Of a stretch of 64,000 bases of DNA, positions 11,993-23,331 are shown in pieces. The position numbers and the translations under genes were made by a program. The notes under the pieces are model-generated. The model worked only from the letters and a program-made list of their open reading frames with translations. It ran no database searches and was not told the DNA's origin. The stretch spans positions 82,159,607-82,223,606 of the forward strand of contig CM061065.1 of NCBI GenBank assembly GCA_030762895.1. The letters are read 5' to 3'. The DNA is from Sophora flavescens (taxonomy: Eukaryota; Streptophyta; Magnoliopsida; Fabales; Fabaceae). Each line of letters starts with the position of its first letter. The first letter of the stretch is position 1.

Positions 11993-12300
11993 GACGTGTC
12001 ACGGTCGTGATGTTCATCACGGCTGGGCCATTATCACTTCTGGTGTCAAGCGAGTCCCCGTCACAGGCGTGATATACATCATGGCTGGGCCGTGATCAAT
12101 TCGGGTCTATAGGGGCTGGCCTCTCACGGTCGTGACTTCCATCACGGCTAGGTCGTGAAACATTCTGATCTTATGGGGCCTCCTCATCACGCCCGTGAGG
12201 GCTGTCACGGCTGGGCCGTGTTCCTTTATGATCTTCAGCTATTGGCTAATCATGGCCGTGACCCCCGTCATGGCCTGGGCGTGATCAATTCTGACTTTAT
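11993..12300. repeat. Tandem ~62-bp palindromic repeat array in D (CACGG/CCGTG)
   Basis: Five consecutive units each contain a short inverted repeat built on TCACGG(C/T)CGTGA plus CATCACGGCTGGGCCGTGA, followed by a T-rich spacer. Many variants are CG-to-TG or CG-to-CA changes. It lies just downstream of the gag-pro ORF. Confidence 0.9.
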
Positions 12301-12440
12301 TTTTCCATGACTTTTTGCTCTTCCTGCCTTCATAACCTGCAAATACTTGGCAAAACCATCAATTAGTGATATTTCTTCTCTTAATCTTCTCAAATTATTC
12401 AAAGACAAAATTCAAAAACAAATTGAAAAGGGAAAGAAAA

Positions 12441-12466
12441 CTTGGGTTGCCTCCCAAGAAGCGCTT
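12441..12466 (-). promoter_or_regulatory. Conserved post-ORF stem-loop of D
   Basis: The minus strand carries AAGCGCTTCTTGGGAGGCAA followed by CCCAAG. TTGGG and CCCAA can pair around AGGCAA. It sits about 35 bases after the natural gag-pro stop. The same element is found in A (30259-30284), B1 (25455-25479), B2 (38961-38987) and G (about 46095-46125). Confidence 0.8.
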
Positions 12467-12500
12467 ATTTACGGTCTTAAGCTTGACCATACTCCTTGGA

Positions 12501-14909
12501 TCAACCGGGATCAGCTGGGCTTGGATGTGCAAGAACACCTCTCTTCCATGGAAGTCCTTCAAAGAGCCTATTTTGTTCCTATGGCCAATTGCGCTTTCGC
12601 TTTGCTCTTTTCACTCTGAGTTTCATGGCCTTACTTCCTTCCGGTGGAAGTTTTAACTCCACATGTTGAGCAACTCCAACTTCATCATTATTTGGTGCAT
12701 CATTTGTCATGCAAAGTTTCGGAGTTGCTTCCATGTTAAGCTCTTCCTTCGCCTTTGGGGGCATTATCTCAATCCTACACACATGACTCTCAAAAGGAGG
12801 GTTGTTATATGAGTTAGTCAAATCAAAATCCACCCTACCTTCCTCTACATTCAAGGAGAGCTTACCATTTTTTACATCTATTATTGCTCCAGCTGTGGCC
12901 AAGAATGGACTTCCTAGAATGATAGGGAATTTAGAATTCCCGTTCATGTCCAACACCATGAAATCGGTAGGAATGAAGAATTTCCCTACCTTTATGGGGA
13001 CATTCTCTAGTATGCCTATAGGGGTTTTAGTTGATCCATCCGCAAATTGTAAAGAGAACTTGGATGGACTCAATTCCTTGGTTCCTAACCTCTCAAAGAT
13101 AGTAAGCGGCATCAAACTCGCACTAGCCCCTAAATCACATAAGGCTTGGTCTATTTTTAATTCTCCAATTGAGCATGCAATAGAGAAACTTCCTGGATCT
13201 TTTAGTTTAGGAGGCATATTAGTTTTTATCATGGCATCATGCTCAATTAAGTTCTTAGTCTCTTTTTCTACTTCCTTTTTCTTGACCAACCTTTGTGGGA
13301 AAGGTATTGGGGGTTGGTAAGGTGGTGGAGGGACATACTTTGGCTCCATCTCGTCATTTTCACTCATGTCCTCCTCACATTCCACATCCTTTTCAACTAC
13401 CCCAAGATTATCATCCCTTAAGTATATAGCATTACAGTGCTCATTGGGATTAACTTCGGGTTGTCCTGAGAACATACCCTTAGTTCTAGAATATGTACTA
13501 GCTTGTTGGGCCATCTGAGTTTCTAACATCTTATTATGGATGGCTAAGTTATCTACCTTAGATGTTAACTCTTTTATTGCCTCATTGACTGCCCTACCTT
13601 GTTGCCTAAACTCTTCATTTTGCTTTGTTTGAGTTTCAACAAAATTTTCCAAGAGAGACTCAAGTTTAGACTTTTGTACCTGACGATACCCTGATGCGGG
13701 TTTCCTATTACCTTGGCCTTCCTGGAATTCGTGGTTCAACGTGTTGTTGTAGTTCACGTAGGAGAGATAAGAGCTATTCTTCCTTCCTTGATTGTAAGAA
13801 TTTGGGGGAACATAGTTTGTCAACTTTGGGTTCGTGTCATTGAAATTGTGACAAGAGTTCACTTGTTCTCCCGAAGCACCGTATCCAGGGGCAATACCAT
13901 GTGGTCACTCCATTATATCATGTCCCTGTATTCCACAAATCTCACAAACAACATTAGTAGTACCTATTGAACTCACAATAGCCTTCTCAAGCTTATCAAA
14001 ACGTTTATTTAGTGAGACAATTTTAGACATAATTAGATCAGTGCTATTCATTTCAAACTTACCCCCTGAAAGATTTTTTGGGTTATTACCTCTTTCCGAA
14101 CTCCATTGGTGATAGTCGGTGGCCAGGTTTTCAATGATATTGAATGCTTCAGTCAGAGTCCAATTCATAAAGGCTCCACCAGCTGCGGAGTCAAGTGACA
14201 CCTTCGAAGAGTAATTCAATCCGTTGTAGAAGGTATGCACTAACAACCACCTCTCGAGCCCATGATGTGGGGAAGACTCTAGCAATCCTTTATAACGATC
14301 CCAAGCTTCGGATAAGCATTCTCTATCCTTTTGGAAGAAGTAGGTGATCTGAGTTCGTAGGTAAGTAGTCTTGGATGGAGGGAAGAATTTCTCCAAGAAT
14401 GCCTGCTCCAGTTGGTCCCAAGTTCACAAGGTATTAGTGGGCACTTGCTTAAACCAAGCTTTTGCCTTTCTAGTAAGAGAGGATGGGAATAACCTCATGC
14501 GAATAGCATCAATCAGGGCGCCATGAATTCTAATTGCATCGGTGAACTCCAAGAATGTCTCCACATGATCGGTCGGGTCCCCCGAGGGTAATCCTCCAAA
14601 TTGATGTTGCCTAATCATGCCAAGTAGCATAGGCGGTATAGTGTAGTTCTCCGCCTCGATTTCTGGCCCAGCAATCCCAGTTCGTAAACCCCTAGCATTT
14701 GGGGCTGCGTAGTCCTTCAGTGGTTTGGTATCCGGTAGATTCGCCATGAGTGGAATGGGAATCAACCTCACTCTCTCTCCTTGTCTTTGTAGTCTCCCAC
14801 GTCTATGAAAGGTCCTTTCGATCTCGGGGTCAACTTCAACAAGATTTCCAAGACTTTGGGATCTTCGCATAAGAGAGAAAAATTCTTGCAAAGAGAGAGG
14901 TAGATACAC
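12501..14909 (-). pseudogene. gag-pro: Element D gag-protease ORF
   Basis: One reading frame of about 800 codons from an ATG at 14909 to a TGA at 12501-12503. The N-terminal half is a retrotransposon gag (ETFLEFTDAI, LRLFPSSLTRKAKAW, FFPPSKT), followed by a zinc knuckle CEICGIQGHDIME in which the last Cys codon has become TGA at 13905-13907. The C-terminal half holds the retroviral-type aspartic protease with DLGASASLMP as active site and the flap-side LGSPFLATAGA. Two more stops occur, at about 14421 and at 12579-12581; no frameshift was found. The ORF stops after protease, so there was no pol. Its product would package RNA and process itself; this copy is dead. Confidence 0.9.
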
Positions 14910-14995
14910 TAGGAAAAAAAAAAGAAAGAATTAAATAAAAAAAATTGTCCAGAAAAATAAATTTAAAAATTAAATAGAAATTCAAGAAAACACAG

Positions 14996-15013
14996 TCCCC
15001 GGCAACGGCGCCA
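14996..15013 (-). promoter_or_regulatory. Primer binding site of D (tRNA-Asp)
   Basis: The minus strand reads TGGCGCCGTTGCCGGGGA, complementary to the 3' end of plant tRNA-Asp(GUC), a few bases inside the 5' LTR. Confidence 0.9.
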
Positions 15014-15019
15014 AAAACT

Positions 15020-16363
15020 TGATGGGTTTCGAATCCGCAAGTGCACGGTTTCATCGTCAAGTAATAAAAAGATCGATCCCATAGAGATCGTGATCTCAAA
15101 CAACAATTAATTATTAAATCAATTAAACTGGACTGTATAAAAAAGGATTTGGAAAAGATTTGATTTTTGTAATAAGAATTAACTAGAAAATCAGATATTT
15201 AAGAACGCAATCAATTAAAATAGGAAAGAAAATCAATTAGGGGTTTCTCAAATCAAAAGAGATTCCTAGGAATTGGGTTACCAACAAGATTGTTCATTTT
15301 ACCAAATTGACTACCCCTTGTTAATTACCAAAATTGCTTTGAAGGCGAATTTATTCTTAATAAGTTAATGCTCCCTCTCGGATTATAAAAATCGTGTCCA
15401 ATTAAACCAAACCCTACTCTCGTGGTAGTTGAATTTAAGTTGAACCCTTTAAGTTCTGTGACAATTCGTGAACCCTCGAAGGACCGCTTCTAACTCTCGT
15501 GATTTAAGTCCTAAGTTTGATTCCTATAGATCCGATACCTAAGTTCATCGCTAGGCTCCTCCTTAGAGTATCTACGACAAGAAAATAAGTGGCCACCAAA
15601 TTTACGAGTAATTAAAGCAATATCAATCAAATCGAAAGCAGAATCGAAATTAACAAGAGACCAAACGTCAATTTGACACCATAAAAAAATCTTGGGCATA
15701 GCCCCAGTTCCTAGAAATAAGACTACTACTCAAGCATTGCCATGTTCATAGCAAGCTTGATTAACAAAAGAATAAAAGAAAAACAACCTAAGAGAAGAGG
15801 AGAAGAAGAAGAAGAAGAAGAAGAAGAAGAAGAGAAATCCTAATTTTGCCTAAGGTAGCAGCCCAAAAGTGATCCTATTTTCGAGCCTCTAGGTCCTATT
15901 TATAAAGCATGGTAACTTGCATCCCAAGCAATTACAAAATCAGATAACATCAGCTTTTAAAATTCCAGATATTGCAAGTCATGGCCGTGATGCCTGTCAC
16001 GGCCAGGTCGTGACGGATTCTGACTTGTGAAACTTGGCACTGATGGCCTGGCCATGACAGGTTCTGACTTTTTCGTTATTTTCTTTTCGGCCTTGCTCGA
16101 TCATGGCCGTGATGGCTGTCACGGCTAGGCCGTGATAGCCTCTGTTTGGCTCAGTTTTCTTGCTTTTCAAGCTCCATCTTCATGCAAGCTCCATCATAGT
16201 TGATCTTGAACATTTTAATCTTCAATTCCTGCACAACAACACCACAAAACCGCCTTACCCGTTCCAAGGTAAAAACTAACAAAAATCAAATTAAAAATGC
16301 CTAAACTATATGAAAATGCATGCAAAAATGTCAATGAAATATGAGGTGAAATCACACTCATCA
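15020..16363 (-). repeat. Element D 5' LTR
   Basis: This 1344-bp LTR pairs with 9259-10611. A TATA box on the minus strand lies at 15896-15906 and a (GAA)n tract at 15800-15831. The palindrome cluster near 15975-16135 is arranged differently from that of the partner LTR, showing rearrangement inside the repeat. Confidence 0.95.
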
Positions 16364-16368
16364 GCAGG
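16364..16368. repeat. Right target-site duplication of element D (GCAGG)
   Basis: Perfect match to 9254-9258. Confidence 0.95.
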
Positions 16369-18010
16369 GGAACCAGAGTCCAAACATCACTTCTTTCAAA
16401 CTGAATGAGTTCTTCTTGCATGGATAGAATCCAACCATCATCTAGCAGAGCCTCGTCTACTGTCTTTGGTTCCAACTCAGAGACTAGTGCAAAATTGTCT
16501 TGTTCTCTGAAGGTTGATCTGGTTCTTAACTTGTCATTGGAGTTTCCAATGATCTGATCTTGTGGATGATAATTCTTGAAGTACCAAGATTTTTTAACTG
16601 TACCATGTTGAGAAGTGGAAGTTTATGGTTGTTGAGTGGGGTCATGTTCTTGATCATCAACTTTTATTTTAGGTGAGTCTCCTAGAATGCTTAGATCAAG
16701 ATCTGCAAAAGCTTCATCTAGCTCTGATAATTTCTTATCAGGCTGTTTGTCATCAAACTTGACATGAATACTTTCCTCTACAATCAGAGTCCTATAATTA
16801 TAAACTCTAAAGCCTTTAGATGTTTCAGAATATCCTAATAGTATTCCACTATCTATTTTTTGACATCAAACTTACCAAGTTGATCTTTAGTATTCGATAT
16901 ATAGCATTTACAACCAAAAGGGTGAAAATAAGATATGTTGGGTTTTCGTCATTTCCACAGTTCATAAGGAGTCTTATTCAGGATAGGTCTGATGTATATT
17001 ATGTTCTGAATGTAGCAGCAAGCGTAATATGACTTCACCCATAAGTGTCTAGGGACAGAGTTATCATTGAGCATAGTCCTAGCCATCACTTGAAGAGATC
17101 TATTCTTTCTCTCTACCACATCGTTTTGTTGTGGTGTTCTAGGTATTGAGAAGTTGTGAACGATACCACTTTCTTCACAGAACTTATGAAATAGCTCATT
17201 TTCAAACTCTCCCCCATGGTCACTTATGATTGAAGTGATACACATGCCTTTTTCATTTTGTAAACGTGTGCAGAATACATAAAAGACCCTAAAAGAATCA
17301 TCCTTGTGAGTTAGGAACATAACCTATGTCCATCTAGTGTAATCGTCTACTATGACAAGACCATATTTCTTACCACTGACAGAGGTAGTCCTTGTTGGAC
17401 CAAAAAGATTAAGATGTAGCAGCACTAGTGGTCTATTGGTACTAACAACATTCTTACATTCAAAAGAACCTTTGACTTGTTTTCCCTTTTGACATGCATC
17501 ACAGAGAGCATCAGATTTGAACTTAAGGTTTGGTAGTCCTCTCACGAGGTTATGCTTGTTTAGCTTTGAAATTAATTTCAAGCTTGCATGACCTAGCCTT
17601 TTGTGCCAAATCCATCGCTCATCTTCAATGGACACTACACATGAGACACTTTGATTTGAGAAGTCTTCCAAGTCAATCTTATAGAGATTGTTTTGCCTTT
17701 TAGCAGTGAATAAAAGTGATCCATCATCTTTCTTGACAGTACACATGTTCTTATCAAAAGACACTGCATATCCACTGTCACATAATTGACTTACGCTCAG
17801 TAGATTGTGCTTCAACCCATTTACTAAAAGAACATTATAAATGGAGGGAAAAGGATGTTTACCAATTTAACCTATACCAATGATTTTCCCTTTCTGATTT
17901 CCTCCAAATGTGACCCAGCCACCATCTTTGGGCTTAAGGTTTTGGAACATAGACCTTTCTCCCGTCATGTGTCGTGAGCAACCACTGTCCAAGTACCAAG
18001 ACATCTGTTT
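16364..18010 (-). pseudogene. pol: Element E pol, N-terminal part: protease, integrase, start of RT
   Basis: On the minus strand this begins with the copia protease (WYLDSGCSRHMTG, active DSG near 17990). The GAG-pre-integrase zinc region follows (HKRLGHASL, CDACQKGK), then the integrase core and the start of RT (EPKTVDEAL, ERSDVWTLVP). In the integrase the first catalytic Asp is changed to Asn (LNLFGP), the second is present (SDHGGEF), and the glutamate-motif neighbour reads PQQNDVVERKN. A TAG near 17321 replaces a Trp codon, and at least one frameshift lies between 16949 and 16475. The coding resumes across D at 9258. It is inactive. Confidence 0.88.
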
Positions 18011-19635
18011 TCTTCCTATTGTTAAGCAGATATGTAATAGGTATTATCTTATCTTTAGTTGTCACTGGACGAGTATGCTTATCATGTTTATTGTGTATGC
18101 ATCTAGATGTACCATGCCCATTTTTCCACACAGTTTGCAAAAGGTGTTGGACGAGCTAGACTTAGCTTTTGTATATTTATATGGAAATTTTAAAGCTCTA
18201 TGCTGTGTAAAAGGTTTTGACTTTTTGTGAGATGCATCTTGCTTCTCTTTGTCATAACCAAGACCAGATTTATCATAAGGTGACCTAGAGTACCTTAAAA
18301 TGAGACTAAGCTTATCTGAGCCACCTACAAGCTTTGACAAAGAATCAGTTAGATATGTTACATCTTGTTTCAATTTTGCAACTTCTCAAGAAACATCAGG
18401 TTCACACACCATTTTGTCAGCTAGACTGACATTCACTGATTTTAGTATCTCGTTTTCATTTTTGAGGTTTTGTTTCTCAGTGCAGACCCTATCATATTCT
18501 ATAGTCTGTTTAGAAAACTTCTTTTTGAGACTCTTATATTCTCGTGATAGTATAGACGACTCATGCAACAGTTAATCAAAAGCATTTTGAAGAGTGGACG
18601 GGTCAGAATCCATTACCTCAGCATCAGTGTATTCACTTTCTGAAGCAGTGTCTGCCATGAGACGGATATTTGCCTCTTCCTCTGCTTCATTTTCTTCATC
18701 TGAAGAAGATAGGTCAAGATCCTCTCATGTAGCCATTAATCCTTTCTTCTTTTTGAAGAATTTCTTTTTATCCTTTAGCTCAGGGCAGTCAGCTTTGAAA
18801 TGACCAGGTTTTTTGCATTCAAAGCACAAGGGTGGACCTTTTTCCTTGGAGTCTGACTTCTCCTTGGAAAACTTTTTATTGAGTTACTTCATTCTGAAAC
18901 CACCTTTCTTTCTCCACATATGTTGAATCTTCCTGGAGATAAAGGACAATTCATCCTCATATGATCCTTCATCATTATCAGAAGATTAAGACTCATCTGA
19001 TGACTCAGCAGCTTTGAGAACTTTTGATGAACTTGCTTTCTTTGCCTTTAGGGCAATAGATTTTCCTTTTCTGGAATTTTCTTCTGCATTAAGTTCAAGT
19101 TCATGAACCTTGAGAGATCCAAGAAGCTCTTCCAGAGAGAGCGTATTCAGGTTTTTGGCTTCCTGAATAGCAGTTACTTTGGGTCTCCATTGCTTGGATA
19201 AACTTCTCAGGATTTTTCTGACATGATCTCTATTTTCTAAACTTTTCTAAGAGATATGATACTGTTGGTGATGGTTTGGAATCTTCCAAACATTTGGTCT
19301 ATTGTTTCATATTCACCCATCTTGAATAGCTCATACTGATGAACCAGCATGCTGATCTTTGATTCCTTAACTTCTGAGGAACCCTCATGAGCTAGGGCAT
19401 GAGTATCCCAGATTTCTTTAGCAGTATTGCAGCTGTGAACTTTATCATGCTTAGATCTGGTTATAGCACACATGAGATAGTGCTTAGCCTTCAGATTCAG
19501 CTAATGTTGATTTTTCTGCTCTTGAGTCCATTGGCCTCTAGGAACAGCAGCTCCAGCTTCATCTCTTGGTTCAGTGTAGCCGGTTTCAATCAGCTCCCAA
19601 ATATCTACATTATGTGCATCTAAGAAGGCCATCAT
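18011..19635 (-). pseudogene. gag: Element E gag (main part)
   Basis: This is a SIRE-type gag read on the minus strand. The N-terminal UBN2-like part lies near 19620-19240 (KEIWDTHALAHEG, FGRFQTI), followed by an acidic Ser-rich linker, the zinc knuckle CFECKKPGHFKADC at about 18785-18830, a coiled coil at 18568-18386 and a basic C-terminal part. Several stops break it. The first codons lie at 23181-23260, on the far side of solo LTR F. The product would form the capsid and bind RNA. Confidence 0.85.
19631..19635. repeat. Left target-site duplication of F (ATCAT)
   Basis: Identical to 23181-23185. Removing F restores the gag reading KKRMMAFLDAHN of element E. Confidence 0.95.
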
Positions 19636-22600
19636 TGTAACACCCCGATTTTCACTGTTTCAAAATAATCGAAATGCGAACGATTATTTGTATATATTTA
19701 TATGAGTATTAGAAAATTATTTAAAATAAACGGAGTTCATCACTCAATCCTACCTGAATGTAGGAAGCTACGATTAAAATTTAGGTTGAAATGACGGGTG
19801 AATCCCGGCCCGCTATTTCCACTGACAGTATATTTATACTGCTCAAAAGACCTAATTTTAATTGGTGAACTAAAGACTTAAGGTTTTTATTTTATTTCCT
19901 ACAATTCTATATTTTTAGAATTATTTCAGAAAAAATAAAATAATTTACGTTTTACGGACGAATTACGTAATCGGGTAAGCGGCAGAATGGATTTCGGAGT
20001 TTCCAAGAGCAGATAAAGAGTTTATCTTAGGATTTTGAGATGATTCATGGGTAGGAATCATACTTTTAAGTCTAGAAGGTTCTATAAGGTTAAAGTGAAA
20101 ATTTGTGAATTTTACGCTTAAGTCCCTAAACTTTCTATTAATTACACTTTGGTCCCTAAGTTAGGTTCTATGTTTTTCTAAGTGAATTGGGCCAAAATAT
20201 TTGTTCCAAGACCATTAGTGGACGTGGCCATGAAGCCCAAATTCCTTACCCATGACTTAAAATTCATAAAGCCCATTTGAAGCCATATAAGTTTCCTATG
20301 TCTTATTAAGCTTTAAGCCTTTTAGTGGGCCCCACAAAAATGAATCCAAGCCCAAATTTATTAGGCCCATGCGCAAGCCCATGAGGGAGTAGAGGCTGCC
20401 TTCATCTTGGATGAGCAAAGAGCATTCTAGAATTTTCTACTACATTCCACACCATTCTACATTTTTCTACTACATTCTACAATCTTCTCAACTCTTCTCA
20501 AATGTTCTAGGTTTTTCTTAAAATATCTTATGAAGAAAATCAGTCAAGAATAGTCAAGATAAGACCACATTTAATGTGGCACATGGTCATCATTACAACT
20601 TATTGACAATTTGCAAAATAGTCCTTATACTTTTGGCATCTTTGCAAAATGGTCCCTAGGAATTATTTGCACTTTAATCCTTTGAGAAATCACCTCCTTT
20701 CTACTTGGTCCTCAAAAGTGGCGCACAACATGCCTATAAATACCTTTCTCTCACATTTCATTTAGTTCCTATTTCCTTTTGTTCTAAAAACCCTAAAGTT
20801 CATAAGTCTTTTAGTGTCAAAATTGTGAAGCAAGTTCTTGGATTTCCTTTGTCTTTGATCTTCAAGAGGTAAATCCTAATCTTCTTCCTTAATCATGTCT
20901 ATGTTCTTCAATAAGTTTCTTGATTTAAAGTTTATATCATAGTTGTTCATCACTTTTAAGTTTCTAAGCCTAGAACTTTGAAAATCCATAATAAATTCTA
21001 GAAAAATCTCATGATGATGAAACCACTTTCTATACTCTTGATATCATGCATATTATTTAAATCCAAGAGCATGATGTAATCAAATATTTCCTTCCTAAAA
21101 ACCTAGCTTTGGCCGAATCTATTATAATAGGTTTGGTAGGGTTTTGTTCATGTGTTGTCATGTATGATCATGTATTCTATATGACATGTATGTCTACACA
21201 CTCTAATCAATGTTAGTTTATTAAAATGAAAATCTTTACTCAAAAATCTCTATGTTGGCTGAACCCTAGGTGAATGAGATTTGATGAGTTTTGTTAAAAG
21301 TTTTCATTAATGACCTTGGTAATCAAGCTATGAGTATGTATGCTTAACAAATCCAAGTTGGTTTATCAAACTAAAAACCCTAACCCCATGAATCCATGAT
21401 CTTAGTTGATTAAGGACCATTAATCTATGACTTAATCATGATTAGAAATTTTAAGGATTTTGAACCCTAAAAGTCTGCCCTTGGCCGAAACCCTAACTCT
21501 AAAGGTTAGAGGATTTTGTTTCAAATTTTAGTCTTGTAATAAGTAATCTATGTTAGTTAAGACTCTAGTAACTAGGATCCAAAAGATGGCATTAAGAAGA
21601 TAATCCTAAACCTATTTTCTAAGTCTTGGCCGAACCTAGCCCTAAAGTGTCATAGATGGTTGTTATTTGATTAATTATAGTTATGTTGTTTGGTTCAAGG
21701 TGAAACTATTAAGTTGTGGTGTGATAGCGAGGAACGTCGAGTTCGAGATTTTGGTGCTAGCTCAGGTGGGAGAAAGAACCATTCCATCGTCGGAACCGAT
21801 AAGTAGTATATAATTTATAATAATGGTGTAGGGCGACCTAAACCCTACTGGTGGTTGAATAATCGACAATACCAAAATCGCATTGGAAACTTTTCCGTAA
21901 TACCAATGACGATTTGGGAATTGTAGGTTTATCGCCTTAGGTTAATTATTCATATTTGAGGATGTCTGAATTATTTACTTTTGACTATTTGTGATCCGCT
22001 GGTTGAGGTATTCTACTGCTTGTGACGTTTATTTTGGTGTTTGAATATTTTATTGATTATTGTGTTATGCATGATCTGCCTGGTTTGAAAAATTGCTTAG
22101 TTGATTTTAAGTACAGATATATATTGCTCGTAGGTATTTTGTTTGGGTGAGAGTTTTGAATATGAATTAGAGGTGCCTCGCTATTATTTTATAGAAGTGA
22201 TGTGATATAGAATATAAGTGGAGGTTGTGAGGAAAATCTTGAGGTACTAGGTTGCTATTGATAAACGTAAGTGAGAATCATATGTTGCATCGTTGTTCAT
22301 AACCGTGTATTTGAGATACACGAGGTTCGAAGTTCTCGTGGACCGTTCCAAATTAGAAGTTAAGTTGAGTTGAGAGAGAAAATCAGGGTGTGCACCGACG
22401 GTACTGTGCAGCTATAGTGTCATTGCTTTGCATGAGCATTCTCACCATGGATGAGAATGTGCACCAGCGTTGGGAACGTGTCACTTGGATGACTGGCTGA
22501 CATTCCTAACGAGTGATGTGTGACAGGATTAGCAGTGGCCACGTCAGCATAAAGGTTTAGTTGCATGAGTTGGAGGGTAGAGGATGATGTTATAAAATAT

Positions 22601-23180
22601 GGATGATTGTAGATTGTGATTGATGCATGTTTGTGACTATTATTGGATTATATACTATGAATCTTTTCCACTTATGATGATAGAACTGTTTCTTATCTCC
22701 CTATTCCTGTATTTTGGTGTATGTTTACCCTGTTACGTTAGAAGATCAGATGGACGATTAGGTTACTGAGGAGCTGGATGGAACCCCATACGAGACGGAG
22801 GCTGTTGAGGAGTTTAATGACGTTCCGTATGAAGTCGACACGGAAGAACAACCTACTGATCCTAATAATGTAGCGTAGTAAGTTTAGGGCCAGTGAGTCA
22901 CATAAGATATTTTGTTTTTCGTTAGTTAGAAGCAAGTTGTATAAATAAGTACCTGTGTGGGATCCTACTGAGAGGATACCCTAAACAGTGTTATGTAAAA
23001 TAAAGGATACTTATGTGTGTATTTATGTAATATAGTTTGGTGTGTTTTATATTTGTAGAAGTTATATGATTATTAATGAAGTTTTAATTTTTACGTATTT
23101 TCAACAATAAGCGCGTGATTAAGTAAATAAATAATAAGGTTCTAATTTAATAATACAATGGGGCACAACGGGGTGTCTCA
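19636..23180 (+). mobile_element. Element F: 3.5-kb solo LTR (probable gypsy)
   Basis: F starts TGTAACACCCCG and ends GGGTGTCTCA, with perfect ATCAT duplications. It contains no ORF of note and no primer site or polypurine tract. A TATA box at 20734-20742 and a possible poly(A) signal near 23000 fit a single long LTR in plus orientation. The TGTAACACCCC start is common for LTRs of Tekay/Del-type chromoviruses, so that lineage is my guess. The terminal 10-12 bases are nearly inverted repeats, so a non-autonomous DNA element is the alternative, but 5-bp duplications and TG...CA ends favour an LTR left by LTR-LTR recombination. Confidence 0.75.
20734..20742 (+). promoter_or_regulatory. TATA box in solo LTR F
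   Basis: CTATAAATA about 1.1 kb from the LTR start, followed by a C/T-rich leader with an AAACCCTAAAG telobox-like word. This is typical of an LTR promoter and places R/U5 downstream. Confidence 0.55.
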
Positions 23181-23260
23181 ATCATTCTCTTCTTCCAGTA
23201 GTCATAATCTGTTCCATCAAAGAGAGGAGGTCTGTTGATAGCTTGTCCTTCTGCGTCCAT
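23181..23260 (-). pseudogene. gag: Element E gag, first codons
   Basis: The minus-strand ATG at 23258-23260 opens MDAEGQAINRPPLFDG, a typical SIRE gag N-terminus. The frame runs to 23181, where F interrupts it, and continues at 19635. Confidence 0.85.
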
Positions 23261-23315
23261 GGTTGTTGGATCGTACTCCCTTATCACTTGTTAGATGCTC
23301 AACCCTTTCGAGACT

Positions 23316-23330
23316 GAGCTCTCATACCAA
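23316..23330 (-). promoter_or_regulatory. Primer binding site of E (initiator tRNA-Met)
   Basis: On the minus strand TGGTATGAGAGCTC lies just inside the 5' LTR. It differs at one base from TGGTATCAGAGC, the usual copia primer site. Confidence 0.85.
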
Positions 23331-23331
23331 C

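Larger units (their letters stand above)
9259..16363 (-). mobile_element. Element D: non-autonomous gag-pro-only LTR retrotransposon (Athila-related)
   Basis: D has two LTRs (9259-10611 and 15020-16363), perfect GCAGG duplications, a tRNA-Asp primer site (14996-15013), one gag-protease ORF (14909 to 12501), a repeat array, about 1.4 kb of non-coding sequence and a polypurine tract. There is no RT, RNase H or integrase, so enzymes must have been supplied in trans. The gag and protease are close relatives of those in element A. The LTRs differ by many substitutions and some indels, so D is clearly older than A. Confidence 0.95.

Noticed and set aside
12802..13320. 172-residue plus-strand ORF
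   Set aside because: Mirror of the D gag-pro ORF on the minus strand; no independent homology.
19636..23180. F as a terminal-inverted-repeat DNA transposon
   Set aside because: Ends are nearly inverted, but 5-bp duplication, TG...CA ends and a TATA box fit a solo LTR better.
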